A stretch of DNA of 42,995 nt. Origin: CAVYPR01 sp052145775. GTDB lineage: Bacteria; Actinomycetota; Acidimicrobiia; Acidimicrobiales; RAAP-2. The notes beneath the pieces are model-generated. The model ran no database searches. It was not told the origin of the DNA and saw only the letters and a list, made by a program, of their open reading frames with translations. Location of the stretch: NCBI GenBank assembly GCA_052145775.1, contig JBKQNY010000052.1:1-42995 (forward strand), read 5' to 3'. Each line of letters opens with the position of its first letter. Position 1 is the first letter of the stretch. Position numbers and translations under genes: made by a program. Shown here one piece after another: positions 16,272 through 25,062 of the stretch.

Positions 16272-17471
16272 TCAGGCCGCCCGGAAGACGAGCGGCGCGT
16301 GGCGGACCCCGGCGATCACCGGGCTCGGCGCCCGCTCGAGCGGGCCGGCCGGCTCGAGGGCGCCGAAACGGTCGAGGAGACCCTCGAGCACCACCCGGGC
16401 CTCGAGCCGGGCCAGGGCGGCGCCCAGGCAGAAGTGGGGGCCGAAGCCGAAGCTCACGTGCGGGTTGGGGTCGCGGCCCACGTCGAGCCGGCCGGCCGTC
16501 GGCCCGAATGCCGCTTCGTCGCGGTTGGCTGAGGCGTAGACGAGCAGCACCGGCTCGCCGGCGGCGATCGGTTGGCCGCCCAGCTCGGTGTCGCGGGTGG
16601 CGGTGCGCAGGAAGGAGATCACCGGGGTGGTCCAGCGCAGCAGCTCCTCCACCGCCCGGGGGACCAGCGAGCGGTCGTGGCGCAGGTGCGCCCACTCCCC
16701 GGGCCGCTCGGCCAGGGCGGTCAGCCCCCCCGACAGGAGGTTGCGGGTCGTCTCGTTGCCTGCCACCAGCAGCTGCACCAAGAACATGGCGAGCTCGGCG
16801 TCGGAGAGGTGGTCGCCACCGGGGGCGGCGGTGGCCAGGGCCGAGACGACGTCGCCTCGGGGGGCGGACCTTCGCTCGGTGGCCACCGCCACCAGGTAGC
16901 CGAACATCTCGGCTAGCAGGGCATCCTTCTTCTCCGCCGGCCAGTCGGTGGCCCCGGGGATAGCCGCCTCGGACCACTCGTAGAAGCGGGGCCACTCGTC
17001 GCTGTCCACGCCGAGGAGACCGCAGATGACCCGGAGCGGGAAGGGGACCGAGAGGGCCGGCACGATGTCGACGGCCTCGCCCGGTTCCAGCCGGTCGATG
17101 AGGGCGGCGGCCTCGGCCCGCACCGACTCCTCGAGGCCGCGGACGACCGACGGCTTGAAGCCGGGCTGGACCAGCCGGCGGTAGCGGGTGTGGGCCGGCG
17201 GGTCGGTGTGCATCATCGTGGGCGGCGAGGGGTACTCGACCCCGATCTCGTCGACCAGGATCCCCTTGCCCGAGCAGAAGGTGGCCGGGTCGGCCCCGGC
17301 CGAGAGCACCTCGGCGTGGGTGGTCACGGCCCAGAACCCCGGATCGGCGTGCCAGGCCACCGGCGCCTCGGCCCGCAGGCGGGCGTAGAGGGGGAAGGGG
17401 TCGCCCAGGTAGAGGGAGGGGTCGGTGAGGGGCTCGGCCAGTCCGTGCCCGCGGCGGGCGGCGGGCGGCAC
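16272..17471 (-). CDS. Cytochrome P450
   Basis: This 399-residue soluble bacterial P450 has the I-helix oxygen-activation motif LVAGNETTRN, the K-helix ExxR (EELLR), and the haem-binding loop FGFGPHFCLGAALAR with Cys348 as the iron ligand. MHTDPPAHTRYRRLVQPGF is the typical C-helix. The I-helix has Asn-Glu after the Gly in place of the more usual acid-Thr order, as in several actinobacterial P450s. It probably hydroxylates a lipid or steroid-like substrate using ferredoxin; no redox partner is encoded nearby. The GTG start lies 23 bases after the cupin gene and it is followed closely by the glycosylase. Confidence 0.93.
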   Translation of the reverse strand: MPPAARRGHGLAEPLTDPSLYLGDPFPLYARLRAEAPVAWHADPGFWAVTTHAEVLSAGADPATFCSGKGILVDEIGVEYPSPPTMMHTDPPAHTRYRRLVQPGFKPSVVRGLEESVRAEAAALIDRLEPGEAVDIVPALSVPFPLRVICGLLGVDSDEWPRFYEWSEAAIPGATDWPAEKKDALLAEMFGYLVAVATERRSAPRGDVVSALATAAPGGDHLSDAELAMFLVQLLVAGNETTRNLLSGGLTALAERPGEWAHLRHDRSLVPRAVEELLRWTTPVISFLRTATRDTELGGQPIAAGEPVLLVYASANRDEAAFGPTAGRLDVGRDPNPHVSFGFGPHFCLGAALARLEARVVLEGLLDRFGALEPAGPLERAPSPVIAGVRHAPLVFRAA

Positions 17472-17494
17472 GCTCGGTCCCGGCTGCGCCGGCG

Positions 17495-17962
17495 TCAGAC
17501 GATGAGGCCGTTGGGTCGGGGCTCCCCCGCCGCCTCCAAGAGGGCGTAGTAGGCCTCGAGGATGGCGGGTCCGTCGGTGTAGCTCTCCACCTTGCCGTCG
17601 GGGTCGAGGTTGAGGAGGGCCCCCTCGATGACGAAGAGCACGTCGGTGTCACCCTCGTTGTCCTCGGGGACGTTGAGGGTGTGGACCGAGTTGGCCGGCT
17701 CGTAGATGTAGGAGCCGGCGGTCGAGTAGAAGTCGTACTCGAGGTAGTGCCACCGGCCCGAAAGGGTGAAGCCGTCGACCGGTCCGGTGTGGCGGTGGAT
17801 CTGGAGCTGGACGCCCGGCCGGAAGCGATTGCGGATGACCCAGGTGCCTTTCATGGCGTCGTAGCGGACAACCTTCAAGTCTATCCCGAAGGCGGTGTCC
17901 ACCCAGGGAGCGTCGTCGTCGCCGACGTGGCGGACCACGTCTAGCGGGGAGGTGATGGCCAT
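17495..17962 (-). CDS. Cupin of the 2,4'-dihydroxyacetophenone dioxygenase-like family
   Basis: The 155-residue protein is a single-domain cupin. Metal-binding residues are visible in QIHRHTGPVDGFTLSGRWHY (His-x-His and a later Glu/His) and the second cupin motif YEPANSVHTL. The segment GRWHYLEYDFYSTAGSYIYE is characteristic of 2,4'-dihydroxyacetophenone dioxygenase-like proteins, which cleave an aromatic ketone side chain with Fe(II). Many relatives have no known substrate, so the catalytic role is tentative. AAGGGGG precedes the ATG at 17962. It leads an apparent operon with the P450, glycosylase and ABC exporter. Confidence 0.82.
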   Translation of the reverse strand: MAITSPLDVVRHVGDDDAPWVDTAFGIDLKVVRYDAMKGTWVIRNRFRPGVQLQIHRHTGPVDGFTLSGRWHYLEYDFYSTAGSYIYEPANSVHTLNVPEDNEGDTDVLFVIEGALLNLDPDGKVESYTDGPAILEAYYALLEAAGEPRPNGLIV

Positions 17963-18064
17963 GATGCCCCCTTCGGGTTGGCTCCGTGCAGCCGGTGCGG
18001 CCGCCCGGCCAGTATGCCAAAGAGGGACTCAGCCTCGGTCAGAGAGTAGCCAGGCCGGACCCTC

Positions 18065-18640
18065 TCAGACGCCCGCCGCGCCAGGCGGGGACCCGGGCCG
18101 GTCGCTCCGCAGCACGGCGTAGAGGAGCGAGTCACGCCATCCACCGGGAACCCTGAGGTGGTCGCGCAGGCGACCCTCGTACTTCATGCCCGCCTTCTCG
18201 AGGACCCGGGTCGACGCCGTATTCTTGGGGTGGACGGTCGCCCAGACCCGGTGCATCCCCAAGGTGGTGAAGCCCGTCTCGATCAACGTCTTGGCCAGTT
18301 CGGTGCCGTAGCCGCGGTTCCAGACGTCCTCCCGCAGGGCGTAGCCGATCTCCCCGCTGGCGTTGTGCTGGTCGCACAGCGTGACGCTTCCGGTGCCCGC
18401 CAGTCGTCCGCCGACCTCGGCGACGAGCTGGAACTGGGTTCGAGGCTCCTCACGTGCCGCGGTCAGCGAGCGGTCCAGGTACTCCGAGAGGTCCCGTCGA
18501 TCGTGTGACTGGAGGAGCTCGGGCAGCCACCGGTAGACGGCAGGCGTCCAGAACTCTTCTAGCGCCGCAAGATCGTCGGGACGTAGCTCCCGAAGAACGA
18601 CGCGGCCAACCGGATCCGCCGCCCCCCGGACGCTCGCCAT
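18065..18640 (-). CDS. GNAT N-acetyltransferase, RimJ/RimL-like
   Basis: This 191-residue protein matches the RimJ/RimL type of GNAT enzyme: VVLRELRPDDLAALEEF at the N-terminus, ASGEIGYALREDVWNRGYGT (motif A), and HRVWATVHPKNTASTRVLEK followed by AGMKYEGRLRDHL (motif B). Relatives acetylate ribosomal protein N-termini or small amines. The ATG at 18640 is the first plausible start of the family-like sequence; the frame is open far upstream, but over arginine/proline-rich non-coding sequence. It stands alone between the cupin operon and the kinase-like gene. Confidence 0.88.
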   Translation of the reverse strand: MASVRGAADPVGRVVLRELRPDDLAALEEFWTPAVYRWLPELLQSHDRRDLSEYLDRSLTAAREEPRTQFQLVAEVGGRLAGTGSVTLCDQHNASGEIGYALREDVWNRGYGTELAKTLIETGFTTLGMHRVWATVHPKNTASTRVLEKAGMKYEGRLRDHLRVPGGWRDSLLYAVLRSDRPGSPPGAAGV

Positions 18641-18789
18641 GGCCTCAGTATCGTTCCCTTCCGGAGAGGGCGTCGCTGGCGTCGGAGGCGCATCGGGGCG
18701 TCCCGGCCCGCCCCCCGGAGGGATTCTCCCGCAGGCGGCTTTCGGTCCCCATCCACCGACCGCGGTGTCCCGACCGGTCCCCGGGCTGC

Positions 18790-19581
18790 TCAGCGGTCGT
18801 CCGCGAGCAGCCAGGCCGCAACCTCGAGGTTGGCTCGCGATGGCCTGCTCCCGTCGAATCCCCACGCCACCGCCTGGGCCAGCGCCCAACCCCGCGCCCG
18901 CTCGGCGTCCAGACCCAGTGCAGCCACGAGTCGATCGAGCCGGTGGCGGACGAGCTTTGGCCGGTGGCCGAGGGCGGCATCTCGTACGACCGGCGCCGCC
19001 GCGAACTCGAGTTCGGCGGCCAGTGGCTTGGGGTCGATGGCCAGCCACGGCGCTCGCTCGGCGGCCAGCACGTTGCCCGAGTGGAGGTCCTGGTGGACCA
19101 GGACCTGGGCGCCCTGGGTGGGTGCGAGCGACACGAGGGCCGCCATGGCCGCCTCGACCAGTTCCCATGGGCACGGACGGCCGGCGCGCTCCCAGTTGGC
19201 GGTGAGCCGGTCGTGCCAGCCGGCGGCTTCGGCGGCCAGCGACTGGAACGGGGGGCCGGCCGGTATGGCCAGCCGATCGACCAGACCGGCCAGCACCTCG
19301 AGCGCCTCCTCGGGGCCGGCGTCGGTGAGCGGGGTGCCCGGCAGGCACCGTTCGAGCAGCAGGGCGTGGCTCCCCGGGTCATGGTCCAAGAGGGAGACCG
19401 CCCCGCGCCCGTCCCAGCGGGCGAGGGCGTCGGTCTCGAGCTCGCTCTCTCGGTGGGGGAATCCGACCTTGAGCACGACCGGCGACCCGTCGGCGCGCAC
19501 GGCCGGCACGCACAGCGCGCTGTGGGCGTACCCGAAGGGCTCGCCGAGCGAGAGCGCCCACTGCTCGGCGCTCTCGGCCAC
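18790..19581 (-). CDS. Aminoglycoside phosphotransferase (streptomycin 6-kinase-like) family protein
   Basis: The 263-residue product has the kinase catalytic loop LVHQDLHSGNVL (His-x-Asp with downstream Asn) and the metal-binding segment WLAIDPKPLAAELEF, both typical of the APH(6) streptomycin kinase group. The beginning PVVLKVGFPHRESELE holds the ATP-binding lysine and glutamate. The family often serves metabolism or self-protection, so resistance should not be assumed. The GTG at 19581 is the only standard start, yet family-like sequence (AAWLADLPRTV) lies upstream in frame back to the amidase stop at 19681, so the true start may be an unusual codon nearer 19660. Confidence 0.82.
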   Translation of the reverse strand: MAESAEQWALSLGEPFGYAHSALCVPAVRADGSPVVLKVGFPHRESELETDALARWDGRGAVSLLDHDPGSHALLLERCLPGTPLTDAGPEEALEVLAGLVDRLAIPAGPPFQSLAAEAAGWHDRLTANWERAGRPCPWELVEAAMAALVSLAPTQGAQVLVHQDLHSGNVLAAERAPWLAIDPKPLAAELEFAAAPVVRDAALGHRPKLVRHRLDRLVAALGLDAERARGWALAQAVAWGFDGSRPSRANLEVAAWLLADDR

Positions 19582-19680
19582 CGTGCGGGGGAGGTCGGCC
19601 AGCCACGCCGCCCCGGCATCGGTCTTTGCCAGCCAGGCCAGGCCGGGGTGGGCGGCGACCAGCGGGCTCGGCCTTCCCGC

Positions 19681-21090
19681 TCAGGCGCCGACCGGCGCCA
19701 GCTCGTCGAAGCCGACGGCCTCTTCGAGCGCGGCGGCCGAGCGCAGGACGACCAGGTCCCCGTGCTGGGGGCCGACCAGCTGTAGGCCGACCGGGAGGCC
19801 GGCCGCGGTCAACCCGACGCAGACCGTCGCCGCCGGCGAGCGGGTCATGTTGAAGGGGTAGGTGAGGGAGACCCAGTTGGGGGTGGCCTTCCCGTTCACC
19901 ATCCCCGACCCGCCGAGCGCGATCGGCGGTGCGGCGGCCGCGGTGGTGGGGGTTACGAGCAGTCGGGCGTCGTGGAAGAGCCGGACCAGCCGCACGTTCA
20001 TCTCGTGGCAGCGGTCGAACACCTCCACCATCTGCAGGGCCGTGCTCGTTCGCGCCGACTCGACGACGACGGCCAGCATCGGATCCAGGCGACCCCACGC
20101 CGGGCTGTCGCGGTGCGGCCCCATGGTGCGCAGCAGGCAGGCCGCCACCATGGTGAGCCAGTCGCCCACCGGGTCGGCGTCGAAGACCGGGTCGACCTCG
20201 ACCACCTCGGCCCCGAGGGACTCGAGCACCGAGAGCGCCCGCTCGCAGACGGCGAGGACCTCCGTGTCCACCTCGGCGTAGCCGAGGGTGGGAGACCAGG
20301 CCACCCGCGCCGGGACGTGCGGGTCCTCGAGCACCGCCGGCCAGTTGGCCTCGGGCCGCGGCAGCGAGCGCAGGTCGGTGGGCTCGGGTCCGACCACGAC
20401 GTCGAGGGCGGCGATGACCTCGGCCATGGTGCGGGCCATCGGGCCCTTGGTGGACAGGTCCAGCCAGCCCGGGGCCTCTGGACCGCCGCCCGGGACCCGG
20501 CCCAGGGAGGGCTTCATCCCCGAAAGGCCGCAGCAGGCCGAGGGGATCCGGATGGAGCCTCCCCCGTCGGAGCCGGTGGCGAGGGGCACCATCCCCGAGG
20601 CCAGCGCGGCCGCCGCTCCCCCCGACGAGCCACCGGCGCTGTGGTCGAGGTTCCACGGGTTGCGGGTCGGTCCGAACAGGTCGTTGTCGGTCACGCCCGA
20701 CCAGGCGAACTCGGGCAGGTTCGTCTTGCCCACCACCACGCAGCCCGCCGAGCGCAGCCGGGCCACGTGGACCGAGTCCGAGACGGCCACCGGCGAGTCG
20801 GCCAGGAGCGCCGAGCCGTAGGTGGAGCGGTAGCCGGAGGCGTCCTCGCTGTCCTTCACCCCGAGGGGGACACCGGCCAGTGGTCCGGGATCGCCGCCGG
20901 TGGCCACGATCTGGTCGACCGCGGCGGCCTGCTCGAGCGCCCGTGTGCCGTCGACGGCGACGAAGGCGCCCACCGATGGGTTGAGGGCGTCGATCCGTGC
21001 CAGTGAGTGGGCGGCGACCTCGCGGGCCGACACCTCCTTCGTCCGCACCTGTCGGGCGATCTCGGTCAGCGCCGTCCGGCGGAAGTCCAC
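19681..21090 (-). CDS. Amidase signature family protein
   Basis: This 469-residue hydrolase carries the amidase signature Ser-Ser-Lys triad: the lysine in PLGVKDSEDASG, the bridging serine in SAGGSSGGAAAALASG, and the nucleophile region GSDGGGSIRIPSACCG. It should hydrolyse an amide; substrates range from simple amides to Glu-tRNA. It lacks the GatA context (no gatB or gatC nearby), so a stand-alone amidase is likely. The start is placed at the GTG at 21090 (VDFRRTALTEIARQV), which gives the family's normal length; a longer frame opens at 21120. The stop at 19681 is followed by a kinase-family frame in the same phase. Confidence 0.88.
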   Translation of the reverse strand: MDFRRTALTEIARQVRTKEVSAREVAAHSLARIDALNPSVGAFVAVDGTRALEQAAAVDQIVATGGDPGPLAGVPLGVKDSEDASGYRSTYGSALLADSPVAVSDSVHVARLRSAGCVVVGKTNLPEFAWSGVTDNDLFGPTRNPWNLDHSAGGSSGGAAAALASGMVPLATGSDGGGSIRIPSACCGLSGMKPSLGRVPGGGPEAPGWLDLSTKGPMARTMAEVIAALDVVVGPEPTDLRSLPRPEANWPAVLEDPHVPARVAWSPTLGYAEVDTEVLAVCERALSVLESLGAEVVEVDPVFDADPVGDWLTMVAACLLRTMGPHRDSPAWGRLDPMLAVVVESARTSTALQMVEVFDRCHEMNVRLVRLFHDARLLVTPTTAAAAPPIALGGSGMVNGKATPNWVSLTYPFNMTRSPAATVCVGLTAAGLPVGLQLVGPQHGDLVVLRSAAALEEAVGFDELAPVGA

Positions 21091-21148
21091 GCGCGATTCG
21101 TACCACGAACGTCGGACCACCGCCCCGCTTGCGCCGTCGGGGGTCCTG

Positions 21149-22138
21149 TCACCGAGGTGCGAGTGACCGCACCGCCTCGCCCAGGTCGACGACCGGGATC
21201 ACGGCCAGGGCCGGCACGGTGACACCGGCCTCCACGTAGCGGGCGATGTGGTCACGACAGGCGCCGGGGGAGCCGTGGACGACCAGGTCGTCGACGACCC
21301 GGTCCGGGACGGCGTCGAGCGCGGCCCGCCGGTCGCCGGCCGCCCAGGCGTCCCACATGGGCTGCAGGAGGGGCCCTCGACCCAGCCACTTGTGGAACTC
21401 GGCGTAGGCGGGGACGTTCAGGTAGGCCGTGACCAGGCGGCGCCCGACCTGGCGGGCCAGCGAGGCGTCGTCGGTGGGGACGACGAAGATGCGGGCCACC
21501 ACCTCCTTGCCCGGACCGACCTCGCCCAGGGAGGTGGCCACGTCACCGGCCGACAGCCAGTTGAGGACGACCCCGTCGGCCTCGCGGCCGGCCAGGCGCA
21601 GCATCCCCGCTCGCAGCGCGGCCAGGTAGATCGGCGGCGGCTGGACCGGGCGGCTGAGGCGGAACCCCTCCACCGCGAAGGTGCCGAAGTCGGCGGTGAC
21701 CTTCTCGCCACCGAACGCGGCGCGCAAGAACCGCAGGGTGTCACGCACGCGGTGGTAGGGGTCGACGTAGTCGACGGCGTTCCACCGCTGGACGATCACC
21801 TCCGACGAAGCCCCGAGTCCCAGGGCGAACCGGCCCGGCGCGGCCTCGGCCATGGCCCCCGCCGTCTGGGCCAGCAGGGCCGGCCCCCGGGTGTAGGCCG
21901 GGGCGATGGCCACGCCCAGGTTGAGCGCGGGCTCCCACGCTGCGGCCAGGGCCAGCGGGGTGAATCCGTCGGCCCCATCGACCTCGGCTGACCACACGTC
22001 GGTGTACCCGAGCTCGGCCAGCTCGGTGAACCACCGGCGGTGGTCGCTGAGCGACACGCCGTCGAACGGGATGGTGATGCCGTAGCGCGAGCAGGAGTCG
22101 GGCACGACCTCACTGTTGCACGGGAGGGTCTCGGCCAT
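21149..22138 (-). CDS. LLM-class (luciferase-like) oxidoreductase, probably F420-dependent
   Basis: The 329-residue protein is a TIM-barrel luciferase-like oxidoreductase: YGITIPFDGVSLSDHRRWF, ELGYTDVWSAEVDGADGF, GRFALGLGASSEVIVQRW and PIYLAALRAGMLRLAGREA. Actinobacterial members commonly use F420 to reduce or oxidise small molecules. The family assignment is strong, but cofactor and substrate are inferred. The start at the ATG 22138 has only a weak upstream GGGA. It follows the polyphosphate kinase gene by 23 bases and precedes the amidase, so the three may form a minus-strand operon. Confidence 0.85.
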   Translation of the reverse strand: MAETLPCNSEVVPDSCSRYGITIPFDGVSLSDHRRWFTELAELGYTDVWSAEVDGADGFTPLALAAAWEPALNLGVAIAPAYTRGPALLAQTAGAMAEAAPGRFALGLGASSEVIVQRWNAVDYVDPYHRVRDTLRFLRAAFGGEKVTADFGTFAVEGFRLSRPVQPPPIYLAALRAGMLRLAGREADGVVLNWLSAGDVATSLGEVGPGKEVVARIFVVPTDDASLARQVGRRLVTAYLNVPAYAEFHKWLGRGPLLQPMWDAWAAGDRRAALDAVPDRVVDDLVVHGSPGACRDHIARYVEAGVTVPALAVIPVVDLGEAVRSLAPR

Positions 22139-22161
22139 CGGTCCCGTGCGGACGTGGCCGG

Positions 22162-23016
22162 CTACCCGTTTCCGGGCGCGCCCCCTTGCGGGGCCGCAGA
22201 GCGGGCACGGCCGAATGTCGTTGTCTCGCCTGTGTAGTCGGCGCCGGTGGACGGTGGCGGCTCGATGCCCCAGCGGCGCATCCCCTCTTCCATCCGGGCG
22301 ATGACGGTGCGGATGACGGCCACGCGGGCGTGGCGCTTCTGCTCGGCCGAGATGACATCCCAGGGCGCGTTCGGCTGGTCGGTGAGGGCCAGCATGTCCT
22401 CGACCGCGTCCTCGTAGTCCGCCCACTTCTCCCGGTTGCGCCAGTCCTCGTCGGTGAGCTTCCACCGCTTGAGCGGGTCGGCCTGGCGGGCCTCGAAGCG
22501 CTTCAACTGTTCCTCGGGGGAGATGTGGGTCCAGAGCTTGATGAGGATCATGCCCTCTTCGGCCAGCGACCACTCGAACCGGGAGATCTCCTCGTAGGCC
22601 CGGCGCCACTGCTCCTCGGTGGCCAGCTTCTCCACCCGCTCGACCAGCACCCTGCCGTACCAGGAACGGTCGAAGATGGACATGCCGCCCCAACCGGGGA
22701 GGGCGGGGTAGAAGCGCCAGAGGAAGTGGTGGCGCAGCTCGTCGGGATCAGGGGCGCCGAATTGGGCCACGCGCACGTGCCGGGGGTCGAGCGGGGCCAC
22801 CAGCCGCTTGATGCAGCCGCCCTTGCCCGAGGCGTCCCACCCCTCGAAGACGACGCAGACCGGTGGTCCCAGGCGCCCGTCGCCCAGCTGGCCGCCGTTG
22901 AGGAGGCGCAGGTGGAGGAGCCGGCGCTGGATCGCCGCCAGCTCCTCGGCCTCCTCGTCAGCCGAGAGGCGGAGCGAGAGGTCGACGCTGGCCAGCCGGT
23001 GCTTGGTGTGGGTCAC
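22162..23016 (-). CDS. ppk2: Polyphosphate kinase 2 (PPK2 family)
   Basis: PPK2 enzymes transfer phosphate between inorganic polyphosphate and nucleotides. The 284-residue product has the Walker A-like loop GWDASGKGG (residues 59-67), the DRSWYGRVLVERVE motif, the LIKLWTHISPEEQLKRFE segment and the lid-type motif DPLKRWKLTDEDW. Its single-domain length fits the smaller PPK2 classes that phosphorylate NDPs or NMPs. The GTG start at 23016 lies near the aquaporin gene on the same strand. It is a phosphate-related gene, 13 kb from the Pst-like genes, with no visible link beyond that. Confidence 0.93.
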   Translation of the reverse strand: MTHTKHRLASVDLSLRLSADEEAEELAAIQRRLLHLRLLNGGQLGDGRLGPPVCVVFEGWDASGKGGCIKRLVAPLDPRHVRVAQFGAPDPDELRHHFLWRFYPALPGWGGMSIFDRSWYGRVLVERVEKLATEEQWRRAYEEISRFEWSLAEEGMILIKLWTHISPEEQLKRFEARQADPLKRWKLTDEDWRNREKWADYEDAVEDMLALTDQPNAPWDVISAEQKRHARVAVIRTVIARMEEGMRRWGIEPPPSTGADYTGETTTFGRARSAAPQGGAPGNG

Positions 23017-23067
23017 GACCCCTATTGAACTCGACGGCGCCCGGCCGCGGCGACGGAGCGAGACGGG

Positions 23068-23793
23068 CTAGGCCGCGGCCCTCTCGGCCACGTCGGCCGG
23101 GAAGAGCATGCGATGAAGCATGGCGCCCACCAACCCGCCGACGAGCGGGGCGACGATGAAGAGCCAGACCTGGTGGAGTGCCAGGCCTCCCACGATGAGG
23201 GCCGGCCCGAGACTCCGGGCCGGGTTCACCGAGGTGCCGGTGATCTGGATGCCGATTAAGTGGCAGACCGTGAGGGTGAGGCCGATCACCAGCCCGGCGG
23301 TGGCGGGATTGGCGATCTTGCTGGTGACCCCGATGACGGCGAAAACGAACAGGGCGGTGAGGATGACCTCGGCCAGGAAGGCGCCCCAGGCGTTGATGTG
23401 GATGGCCGAGGCGGAGCCGTAGCCGTCGGCACCCAGGCCGATCCTCGACCGGCTGTAGAGCGGCGAGGCGCTAAACATCGCCCAGAGGACCAGCGCCCCC
23501 AGGATGCCCCCGATGAACTGGGCGATCCAGTAGAAGATCCCCTCGAGCGGCTCCATCCGCCCGGCCACCACCGCCCCCAGGGTGACGGCCGGATTGACGT
23601 GACAGCCCGAGATCGGCCCGAGCACGTAGGCCAGCGACATCAGCACCAGGCCGAAGCAGAGGGCGGTGGCCACGACGCCGGCGGCCGCGCTTCCGCCGTC
23701 GAACTTGAAGCCGAACATGAGCGTGGCCACCCCCACGGCGAAGAACACCAGGATGAACGTCCCCACCATCTCTGCGCCGAGTTTGCGAACCAT
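23068..23793 (-). CDS. aqpZ: Aquaporin, AqpZ-like water channel
   Basis: This 241-residue integral membrane protein has six hydrophobic segments and both NPA boxes, HVNPAVTLG (Asn67) and SVNPARSLGP (Asn190). By position the selectivity filter residues of AqpZ are all present: Phe47, His178, Thr187 and Arg193, which predicts a water channel over a glycerol facilitator. The ATG at 23793 has GGCGGGGG upstream; an open frame to 23859 adds only charged, non-family residues. The codon at 23257-23259 is the rare leucine codon TTA. It is divergent from mscR. Confidence 0.93.
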   Translation of the reverse strand: MVRKLGAEMVGTFILVFFAVGVATLMFGFKFDGGSAAAGVVATALCFGLVLMSLAYVLGPISGCHVNPAVTLGAVVAGRMEPLEGIFYWIAQFIGGILGALVLWAMFSASPLYSRSRIGLGADGYGSASAIHINAWGAFLAEVILTALFVFAVIGVTSKIANPATAGLVIGLTLTVCHLIGIQITGTSVNPARSLGPALIVGGLALHQVWLFIVAPLVGGLVGAMLHRMLFPADVAERAAA

Positions 23794-23960
23794 CTCCCCC
23801 GCCTTTCTCCGGCCGGGCGGGACCGCCCGGTGTCCCAATCGGCGGTGCGAGGCCGCCACAAGAACCCTAAGCCTCCGACCCTCGCCGTGGGGTGATGCTT
23901 CGGCGGGTCCCGGTGCCGCCCCGGTGCCTATCGTGAGCCCGGGCGAGGAGAGGAGCGGTG

Positions 23961-25052
23961 ATGCCGACCACGGTGCTGGGAGTCGTGTCCAAGGGGAAAG
24001 GGGAGCCGGTCTCGGTCGAGGCCGTCGTCGTCCCCGACCCCGGTCCAGGTGAGGTGGTGGTCAGCGTGCAGGCCTGCGGCGTGTGCCACACCGACCTCCA
24101 CTACCGCGAGGGCGGCATCGGCGAGGACTTCCCCTACCTTCTCGGCCACGAGGCGGCGGGCACGGTGGCGCGGGTGGGCCCGGGGGTGAGCTCGGTCGCC
24201 CCGGGGGACTTCGTCGTCCTCAACTGGCGGGCGGTCTGCGGCGAGTGCCGGGCCTGCCGGCGTGGCCGACCCTGGTACTGCTTCGCCACGCACAACGCCG
24301 CCCAGCCCATGACGCTCGCGGACGGCACGCCCCTCTCTGCGGCCCTCGGCATCGGGGCCTTCGCCGAGGAGACCCTGGTGGCGGCGGGTCAGTGCACCAG
24401 GGTCGATCCGCGGGCCGACCCCGCGGCCGTGGGGCTGCTCGGCTGCGGCGTGATGGCCGGTCTGGGCGCGGCCATGCTCACCGGGGAGGTGGGACCCGGC
24501 GACACGGTGGCAGTCTTCGGCTGCGGTGGCGTCGGCTGCGCGGCGGTGGCCGGGGCCCGGCTGGCCGGTGCGGCCACGGTGATCGCCGTCGACATCGACC
24601 CGAAGAAGCTGGCCGGGGCCGAGTCATTCGGGGCCACCCACACCGTCGACGCCGGCCGGGTCGACCCGGTGGAGGCGGTACGCGGGCTCACCGGCGGCTT
24701 CGGCGCCGACGTGTGCATCGAGGCCGTGGGCAGCGCCAGGGTGATGGAGCAGGCGTTCTACGCCCGGGACCTGGCCGGCACCCTGGTCCAGGTGGGCGTG
24801 CCCACGCCCGACATGCGCATCGACCTGCCCATGATCGACTTCTTCGGCCGCGGGGGGAGCCTCAAGCCCAGCTGGTACGGGGACTGCCTACCCTCGAGGG
24901 ACTTCCCCCTCCTGGTCGACCTCTACCTCCAGGGCCGGCTCGACCTCGACCTCTTCGTGAGCGAGACCATCGGCCTCGACGATGTTGAGGCGGCGTTCGC
25001 CAAGATGCGGCGCGGCGAGGTCCTGCGCTCGGTGGTGGTGCTCGACCGCTGA
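23961..25052 (+). CDS. mscR: S-(hydroxymethyl)mycothiol dehydrogenase (mycothiol-dependent formaldehyde dehydrogenase)
   Basis: MscR oxidises the formaldehyde-mycothiol adduct, and also denitrosates S-nitrosomycothiol, with NAD. The 363-residue zinc alcohol dehydrogenase shows ACGVCHTDLHYREGGI (catalytic zinc), LLGHEAAG, the four-cysteine structural zinc loop CGECRACRRGRPWYC, and the Rossmann motif VFGCGGVGCAAVAGARLAGA. NWRAVCGECRACRRGRPWY and LGIGAFAEETLVAAGQC are what separate MscR from general class III enzymes. ATG 23961 was preferred over the GTG at 23958 because AGGAG then sits 5 bases upstream. Its presence implies the host makes mycothiol, an actinobacterial trait. Confidence 0.93.
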   Translation: MPTTVLGVVSKGKGEPVSVEAVVVPDPGPGEVVVSVQACGVCHTDLHYREGGIGEDFPYLLGHEAAGTVARVGPGVSSVAPGDFVVLNWRAVCGECRACRRGRPWYCFATHNAAQPMTLADGTPLSAALGIGAFAEETLVAAGQCTRVDPRADPAAVGLLGCGVMAGLGAAMLTGEVGPGDTVAVFGCGGVGCAAVAGARLAGAATVIAVDIDPKKLAGAESFGATHTVDAGRVDPVEAVRGLTGGFGADVCIEAVGSARVMEQAFYARDLAGTLVQVGVPTPDMRIDLPMIDFFGRGGSLKPSWYGDCLPSRDFPLLVDLYLQGRLDLDLFVSETIGLDDVEAAFAKMRRGEVLRSVVVLDR

Positions 25053-25062
25053 CCGCCCGCCG

